Part shown: positions 13,724 to 18,156 of the stretch, piece by piece
Layout: every line of letters starts with the position of its first letter
How positions within the stretch are numbered: the first letter of the stretch is position 1
NCBI GenBank assembly: GCA_003224135.1
Contig: QHYO01000309.1
Coordinates: forward strand, 1 to 18,156
DNA length: 18,156 bases
Origin: Acidobacteriota bacterium
GTDB taxonomy: Bacteria > Acidobacteriota > Terriglobia > Acidiferrales > UBA7541
Reading direction: 5' to 3'
The notes under the pieces: model-generated
What the model saw: the letters and a program-made list of their open reading frames with translations, nothing else
What the model was told of the DNA's origin: nothing
Database searches by the model: none
Program-made: the position numbers and the translations under genes

Positions 13724-14002
13724 CTAGCGGCGCTTCAAGCGACGGGCCACCCGCTTGACGGACCGCTTAGCAGAGGCAGCTGTCCTCTTCGCGGACTTGG
13801 CGGCCTTCGAGGTCTTGCGCTTTGTCTTGTTGATCACTCGACGCGCACTGGAGCGAGCTTTTGTCGCGGCCCGGGCAATCTTCCGTTTTTCATCGGTAAG
13901 AGTTGAAGCAGTGCGTTTTGCCGCGGCGACAACTTTGCCTGCAGCGGAGCCGAGAGTTTCGCCGACGGTGACGAGCACTTCTTCTTCAGCAGATGCGGTC
14001 AT
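13724..14002 (-). CDS. Histone H1-like basic DNA-binding protein
   Basis: A 92-residue protein with a short acidic start (MTASAEEEVLVTVGETLG) and a long Lys/Arg/Ala-rich tail from about residue 23 to the end (TKARSSARRVINKTKRKTSK, AKRSVKRVARRLKRR), like bacterial histone H1/AlgP-like tails. It is probably a nucleoid-associated protein that binds DNA by charge. ATG 14002 is preferred because GGAG lies 6-7 nt upstream; an in-frame ATG at 14014 has a poorer site. The low-complexity tail makes homology uncertain. A terminator hairpin at 14073-14114 separates it from the upstream gene. Confidence 0.65.
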   Translation of the reverse strand: MTASAEEEVLVTVGETLGSAAGKVVAAAKRTASTLTDEKRKIARAATKARSSARRVINKTKRKTSKAAKSAKRTAASAKRSVKRVARRLKRR

Positions 14003-14072
14003 AAGAGTCTCCATTCGCCCAAATCTAGAAGGCGACAAAGCATACGCCCGCAGGCCGGCGAAAGACATAGGG

Positions 14073-14114
14073 AAAAACCCCTATCAGTGGTGGCGCTGCT
14101 GACAGGGGCTTTTT
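14073..14114. terminator. Bidirectional rho-independent terminator
   Basis: CCCCTATCAG (14078-14087) pairs with CTGACAGGGG (14099-14108) with one mismatch and an 11-nt loop. On the plus strand it is followed by CTTTTT, and on the minus strand by TTTTT (14073-14077 complement). It is placed to end the DUF3011 transcript (minus strand, stop at 14124) before the histone-like gene. Confidence 0.75.
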
Positions 14115-14123
14115 CTAATTTGG

Positions 14124-14774
14124 TTAGTGCACGCGGAGGGACGAGATGCGGTTATTCCAGGTGTGGCCGGGCTTTTGTCTTACTCCCCAATCGCGGAGGT
14201 CGACAACATCCTCGCCTGTTGTGGCGCGCGCACCGCGGAAGTCGCGATCATCGTAGATGGAAACACGGGCGTTGCCAAATACGCGGATGGAGGAGATTCT
14301 GTCGCCATAGCCTCCCAGAGATTCGCGGCCCTCACCGCGGCGAAGGCAGAAAAAAGACCCGCTGAACCGGCTCTCCGTATAGAAGCAAGCGCCGCCCCGT
14401 TCCCATCGTCCGCCGTGCCAATTACCGCGCGGTGGCCAGGTCGCATCCGGCTCGGGATCCCACCAACCGCCTTCTGGGCCACCCGGACCTTGGCCAGGTC
14501 CGCCGTACGGGCGACCGCCGATCGTGAAGATGGCGCGGCAACCACGCTCAACCCACAAGCCCTGGCGATCGACTCCCCATGTCTGGCCCTGAATGCAAGG
14601 AGACCCGCTGATCTGGCGCTCGAATCTGACCTGATCAGGATTGTAGCTGCCGCAGTATTTGCGATTGTCGTTGTTGGCCTCGCACTTGATGGACTGTTGA
14701 GCGGCGGCAAATACGGGAATAACAAGAAGAGCAAAAGCTACTCCGAGGCAGCGGAGAAACGTCGAGAGTCTCAT
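14124..14774 (-). CDS. Secreted DUF3011 and beta/gamma-crystallin-like protein
   Basis: A 216-residue exported protein. The N-terminal signal peptide ends near residue 26 (VIPVFAAAQ). Residues about 28-85 match DUF3011: IKCEANNDNRKYCG, SGSPCIQGQTWGVD, LWVERGCRAIF, with four cysteines that may form disulphides. A Gly/Pro/Trp-rich linker follows (about 88-125). Residues about 128-216 look like a beta/gamma-crystallin or peptidase-inhibitor I36-like fold in two motifs: ACFYTESRFSGSFFCLRRGE and VSIYDDRDFRGARATTGED, each ending in an RISS strand. Such domains can bind calcium or inhibit proteases. AGGAG precedes ATG 14774. The function is not established, but secretion is likely. Confidence 0.8.
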   Translation of the reverse strand: MRLSTFLRCLGVAFALLVIPVFAAAQQSIKCEANNDNRKYCGSYNPDQVRFERQISGSPCIQGQTWGVDRQGLWVERGCRAIFTIGGRPYGGPGQGPGGPEGGWWDPEPDATWPPRGNWHGGRWERGGACFYTESRFSGSFFCLRRGEGRESLGGYGDRISSIRVFGNARVSIYDDRDFRGARATTGEDVVDLRDWGVRQKPGHTWNNRISSLRVH

Positions 14775-14867
14775 GAGCTAGCTCCTGTGCGATGTTGTGC
14801 GAACGACGCCGAATGGATGCTGGGGGAACATTTTGAAACGGGCGCCGTATGCGGGAAAAGCCTAACA

Positions 14868-14899
14868 TAAGGTGAGCCAGTTTGGCCTAACAAGAGGTG
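14868..14899 (-). promoter_or_regulatory. Possible promoter within a direct repeat, DUF3011 gene
   Basis: On the minus strand TTGTTA and TATGTT are spaced by 18 bp, a plausible but imperfect -35/-10 pair for the DUF3011 gene. Both lie in a 15-bp direct repeat (14860-14874 and 14885-14899 on the plus strand, starting GCCTAACA, 13 of 15 identical). The rest of the 318-bp gap shows no gene. Confidence 0.3.
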
Positions 14900-15045
14900 C
14901 GGGACGTCGAGAGTGTGACGAATTCGCAAACTGCCGGCGTGCGGCAAGAACAAAACGTATCCTAAGGCTGACGCCACAAATTGAACGATTGGTTGCGGTC
15001 GGCGGACTTTAATTTAGTCAGGGCAGGCAATTACTCAGGACGGCA

Positions 15046-15067
15046 GCGCTCCGTTCAGACGGAGCGC
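15046..15067. terminator. Perfect hairpin after the cytochrome c gene
   Basis: GCGCTCCG (15046-15053) and CGGAGCGC (15060-15067) form an 8-bp perfect stem with a 6-nt loop, 25 bp beyond the stop codon of the molybdenum-enzyme operon. There is no T-run on either side, so it may only stabilise the mRNA end or act with another factor. Confidence 0.45.
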
Positions 15068-15092
15068 GCGATTTGCGCGGGCCAGATTCGTT

Positions 15093-15710
15093 CTACTCGG
15101 GGCAGGCAGCGCCGCCGTCAATCCACACCTTCATTTGAGCGGAGGTGTCCGCCCGGTTGAGAGGAGGGAGAGTGCGGCCGTCACCGGGATCCCAGCCCCA
15201 GCCGACCAGATCGTCGGAGGAAACATGTTCGAAAAGCTGCTGCAACGACCGGCCGCCATTTTGTTTCGGATCCTTGAGCTGGCGGCACAGTTGCGCGGGC
15301 ATGCGTCCGACGAAAACCATTTTGTGTTCCGGAGGCGGTAGCGCCCATTTGGGGTTGCCGGGCGGCATGTGATCGCCAGCGAGATTCGCGGATTGATGGC
15401 AGGTGTCGCAACGCATTCCGTACACACCGTGACCATCCTTGCCACGCTTCACGTTCTGAATGTGGGGATGGCTGTCGTCACCCTGAAGAGGAGCGTCTCC
15501 GGAAGGATGGCAGTTCTGACAGCGAGGTGAGACGAAGACTTTGTACACCTGGAGAAAAGCTTCACGCGAAGCCGCGGCGTCGGGCTTAGGGGAAGCAGTC
15601 GAACTGCGCGGTGCTGCCGTGACGGTTGCGAGGGCGAAGGCAGCCAATGCGAACACTGCGGCAACCGTTGCCGCATTGCGATCACGGAAATCGGAGTTGC
15701 TTCGAGTCAT
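15093..15710 (-). CDS. Periplasmic di-heme cytochrome c of the isoquinoline-1-oxidoreductase type
   Basis: A 205-residue protein with an N-terminal hydrophobic export segment (about residues 12-33) and two heme-attachment motifs, CQNCH (64-68) and CDTCH (101-105). MPP at 115 and MPA at 136 offer methionines as possible axial ligands. The context matches the isoquinoline-1-oxidoreductase c-type subunit, which would accept electrons from the molybdenum enzyme in the periplasm. Its ATG overlaps the stop of the upstream subunit (15707-15710, ATGA). It is last in a coupled operon read from right to left. Confidence 0.82.
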   Translation of the reverse strand: MTRSNSDFRDRNAATVAAVFALAAFALATVTAAPRSSTASPKPDAAASREAFLQVYKVFVSPRCQNCHPSGDAPLQGDDSHPHIQNVKRGKDGHGVYGMRCDTCHQSANLAGDHMPPGNPKWALPPPEHKMVFVGRMPAQLCRQLKDPKQNGGRSLQQLFEHVSSDDLVGWGWDPGDGRTLPPLNRADTSAQMKVWIDGGAACPE

Positions 15711-17920
15711 GCTTTCACCTCGCCTTCAGCGACCAGGTCGGCGCTCCGAATCGGCAAGCGGCGTAAGCGCTTTCCAGTCGCGGCAAAGATGGCGTTGGTA
15801 AGGGCGGGCGCAACGGGTGGAACGCTGGGTTCGCCGACGCCGGTGGGATTCGCTTCGCTCGGAACGATGTGTATTTCGATGGTGGGCGATTCGAACATGC
15901 GAAGCATCTGGTAATCGTGAAAATTGGTCTGCTGCACGCGACCGTTTTCCAGAGTAATTTCAGTTTTCAGAGCAGCGGTAAGACCAAAGATGATGCCGCC
16001 TTCCATTTGGGCTTTGATGATGTCCGGATTGACGGTGCGTCCGCAATCGACGGCGCAAACCACGCGGTGGACTTTAACGTCGCCATTTTTTCCGACAGAA
16101 GCCTCGACAACTTGCGCGACATAGCTGTCGAACGAAAAATGTGTGGCGATGCCGCGACCGACGCCTTTGGGAAGCGGTTTGCCCCAACCGGCTTTTTCCG
16201 CGACAAGATTCAGAGTGGCAAGCATGCGCGGCTCTTTCGCGAGAAGCTTGCGGCGGAGTTGGTAAGGATCCTTCTTGCCCGCGTGAGCGACCTCGTCGAG
16301 AAAACCTTCGGTCGAGAAGCCGGTATGGGAATGGCCCACGGAGCGCCACCATTGAACGGGAACACCAATTTTAGGCGAGTGAAGATCCACTTGAAGATTC
16401 GGAATGCCGTAGAGAATGTCAGCAGCGCCTTCGACGGAAGCGCCATCAATACCGTTCTTGATGAACATTTCGAACGGGGTGCCCGCCATGATGGACTGGC
16501 CGACGATGGTGTGCGTCCATGCAATAGGATTGCCTTCGGCGTCAAGTCCAGCGGCAAAACGATCGTGCCATTTCGGACGATACCAGCCGCCGCCGAGGTC
16601 GTCTTCGCGTGTCCAGACCACTTTCACAGCGGCTTTGGCGACCTTTGCGACGTGGACCGCTTCGACGACGAAGTCTGAGGCAGGATTCGCGCGACGACCG
16701 AAGCCGCCGCCGAGAAGCGTGGTGTTGAGTTTGACTTTTTCCGGAGCGAGTCCGGCGACTTTTGCGGCGTTGGCGCGATCGATGGTTTCGAATTGCGTGC
16801 CGGTCCAGAGTTCGCAACTGTCGGCGCGCAGATCGACAACACAGTTGAGCGGTTCCATCATGGCGTGGGCAAGGTAAGGAACGTCGTATTCAGCGGTGAT
16901 GGTTTTCGCGGCTCCTGCAAGAGCTTGCGCGGGATCGCCAACTTTCTTGGCGATGTTTCCAGGAGTTGCGGAAAGCTTGGAAAAATCTTCTGTCATTTTC
17001 GCGGTGGAGAGCGTGGCGTTTTCTCCGTGATTCCACCTGACTTTCAATTTGTCGCGGCCAAGCTTTGCGGCCCAGAAGCGATCGGCAATGACGACAACGC
17101 CCGATGGAATCTGTTCGACGGCGCGAACACCGGGAACTTTGAGCGCATCGGCCGAATCGATACTGGAGACCTTGCCACCAAATGTTGGCGGGCGCGAGAC
17201 AACGGCATAGAGCATGCCGGGGACTTTTACGTCGAGACCAAATTGAGCGCTGCCGTTCGTTTTGGACGGTGTGTCTAGGCGACGCGTTGGTTTTCCGACG
17301 AGTGTGAACTGCTTCGGGTCTTTGAGTGGAATATTTTGTGGCGGCTTGAGTTGCGATGCGGCGTCGGCGAGAGAACCGTAAGTGGCTTTTCTGCCCGACG
17401 TGGTGTGAATGACGACGCCCTTCGCGACGTGGCAGCTTGCAGCGGGGACATTCCATTTTTGCGCTGCCGCATCGATTAACATGAGCCGCGCCATCGCACC
17501 CATTTTGCGGAAGCGCTCCCATTCAGAAGGGGTAGTAGTGCTTCCGCCGGTCATCTGAACGCCAAAAACAGTGTGATTGTAGGCGGCATCGACGGGAGCC
17601 GCTTCGACTTTGATTTTTGACCAGTCGGCTTCTAGCTCTTCATTGAGAAGCATCGGCAGGCTGGTGTAGATGCCCTGTCCCATTTCGGAGTGATTGGCGA
17701 TGACGGTCACGGTTTCGTCGGGAGCGATGCGAACGAACGCGTTGGGAGCGAAAACTCCAGCACCTGCAGCGGCGAGTTCACGCGCGCCTGCGCCCAATTC
17801 CGGAACGTATGCCGCGATGCACAAGCCACCGCCGATCGTAGCTGTGGTTTTCAGAAATTCGCGGCGCCCAAGAGACTTAGGCGGTGTTACTAATGTGGAG
17901 CTCACGGGCGTGGAACTCAT
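15707..17920 (-). CDS. Molybdopterin-binding oxidoreductase subunit (isoquinoline 1-oxidoreductase beta-like)
   Basis: A 737-residue subunit of the xanthine-dehydrogenase/aldehyde-oxidase family, of the shorter exported IorB type. A Tat signal is clear at residues 17-24 (SLGRREFLK). Molybdopterin motifs include [27 protein letters not shown] and [16 protein letters not shown], in which E697 aligns with the catalytic Glu of the family; [10 protein letters not shown] precedes it. Enzymes of this type hydroxylate N-heterocycles or aldehydes, adding water-derived oxygen. The iron-sulphur subunit gene overlaps its start (17917-17920, ATGA) and the cytochrome gene overlaps its end. Length is normal. 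The real substrate is unknown; isoquinoline is only the name of a studied relative. Confidence 0.92.
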   Translation of the reverse strand: MSSTPVSSTLVTPPKSLGRREFLKTTATIGGGLCIAAYVPELGAGARELAAAGAGVFAPNAFVRIAPDETVTVIANHSEMGQGIYTSLPMLLNEELEADWSKIKVEAAPVDAAYNHTVFGVQMTGGSTTTPSEWERFRKMGAMARLMLIDAAAQKWNVPAASCHVAKGVVIHTTSGRKATYGSLADAASQLKPPQNIPLKDPKQFTLVGKPTRRLDTPSKTNGSAQFGLDVKVPGMLYAVVSRPPTFGGKVSSIDSADALKVPGVRAVEQIPSGVVVIADRFWAAKLGRDKLKVRWNHGENATLSTAKMTEDFSKLSATPGNIAKKVGDPAQALAGAAKTITAEYDVPYLAHAMMEPLNCVVDLRADSCELWTGTQFETIDRANAAKVAGLAPEKVKLNTTLLGGGFGRRANPASDFVVEAVHVAKVAKAAVKVVWTREDDLGGGWYRPKWHDRFAAGLDAEGNPIAWTHTIVGQSIMAGTPFEMFIKNGIDGASVEGAADILYGIPNLQVDLHSPKIGVPVQWWRSVGHSHTGFSTEGFLDEVAHAGKKDPYQLRRKLLAKEPRMLATLNLVAEKAGWGKPLPKGVGRGIATHFSFDSYVAQVVEASVGKNGDVKVHRVVCAVDCGRTVNPDIIKAQMEGGIIFGLTAALKTEITLENGRVQQTNFHDYQMLRMFESPTIEIHIVPSEANPTGVGEPSVPPVAPALTNAIFAATGKRLRRLPIRSADLVAEGEVKA

Positions 17921-18156
17921 TGGGCCGCCTTCCCTTTCGCTGGCGCTGCCGCGAGTTCAGCGGCACGATGAATCGCACGCCGGATGCGCGGATACGTTCC
18001 GCAACGACAGATGTTGCCAGACATGGCCTCGTCGATATCGTTGTCGGTAGGCCTGGGATTCTCTTTGAGCAGGACGACTGCGCTCATGATTTGTCCGGAC
18101 TGGCAGTAGCCGCACTGTGGTACGTCAATTTCGATCCATGCACGCTGCACGGGATG
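17917..18156 (-). CDS. [2Fe-2S] subunit of the molybdenum oxidoreductase, partial
   Basis: The C-terminal part of the small iron-sulphur subunit (IorA/CoxS-like). It contains [18 protein letters not shown] and [14 protein letters not shown], the Cys ligands of the second [2Fe-2S] cluster, which lies close to the molybdopterin. The N-terminal plant-type ferredoxin domain lies beyond the right edge, so the frame is open to 18156; the GTG at 18150 is not a true start. The gene ends in an Ala/Lys tail overlapping the start of the Mo subunit. It passes electrons onward to the cytochrome c or to another acceptor. Confidence 0.88.
   Translation of the reverse strand, partial: HPVQRAWIEIDVPQCGYCQSGQIMSAVVLLKENPRPTDNDIDEAMSGNICRCGTYPRIRRAIHRAAELAAAPAKGKAAQ

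Noticed and set aside
14127..14870. 247-residue plus-strand frame opposite the DUF3011 gene
   Set aside because: It is low-complexity and Ala-rich and lies antisense to a gene with a signal peptide and two recognisable domains.
15869..16678. 269-residue plus-strand frame within the molybdopterin subunit
   Set aside because: It is a shadow of the 737-residue subunit, caused by GC-rich codons; no motif is recognised.

Overview
The window looks like a chromosomal segment of an Acidobacteriota-type soil bacterium. The main pointers are an Oar-like TonB-dependent receptor of the kind expanded in that phylum, a Tat-exported molybdenum hydroxylase with its own cytochrome c, a short ribosome-hibernation factor, a DUF72 protein and a DUF3011 secreted protein. 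The taxonomic call is an inference from remembered family resemblance, not from a search.

Layout: (1) 1-2114 is an island-like left edge: the 5' part of a tRNA-Lys(UUU), a decayed tyrosine integrase fused to an excisionase-like scrap, and an intact divergent pair, a SatD-family protein (nucleotide-cyclase-like motifs plus a C-terminal helix-turn-helix) and a DUF3307 polytopic membrane protein. This stretch looks AT-richer than the rest. (2) 2115-2498 has no convincing gene. (3) 2499-4478 holds the hibernation factor, a DUF72 protein and a small unknown protein. (4) 4680-9056 is a TonB-dependent receptor broken in two places, followed closely by a lipoprotein serine hydrolase. (5) 9105-11172 is an alditol-oxidase-like flavoprotein and a divergent RibD/DHFR-like reductase, separated by a palindromic 39-bp repeat cluster. 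(6) 11314-13647 is a GntR(YtrA-type)/ABC ATPase/permease operon behind a near-perfect operator palindrome; its high third-position GC and protein wording resemble Xanthomonadales, suggesting transfer. (7) 13724-14774 holds a histone-H1-like basic protein and a DUF3011 plus crystallin-like secreted protein, with a bidirectional terminator between them. (8) 15093-18156 is a translationally coupled operon on the minus strand: [2Fe-2S] subunit (partial), molybdopterin subunit and di-heme cytochrome c, i.e. an isoquinoline-1-oxidoreductase-type enzyme.

Most interesting points: the SatD/DUF3307 pair beside a mobile-element remnant has the architecture of a cyclase-like sensor plus membrane effector and is the best candidate for an undescribed system. 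Several genes (integrase, receptor twice, flavoprotein) appear to carry short internal deletions, some apparently at microhomology. The 10.4-10.5 kb repeat cluster can fold in two alternative ways. All family comparisons were made from memory and need confirming by search.
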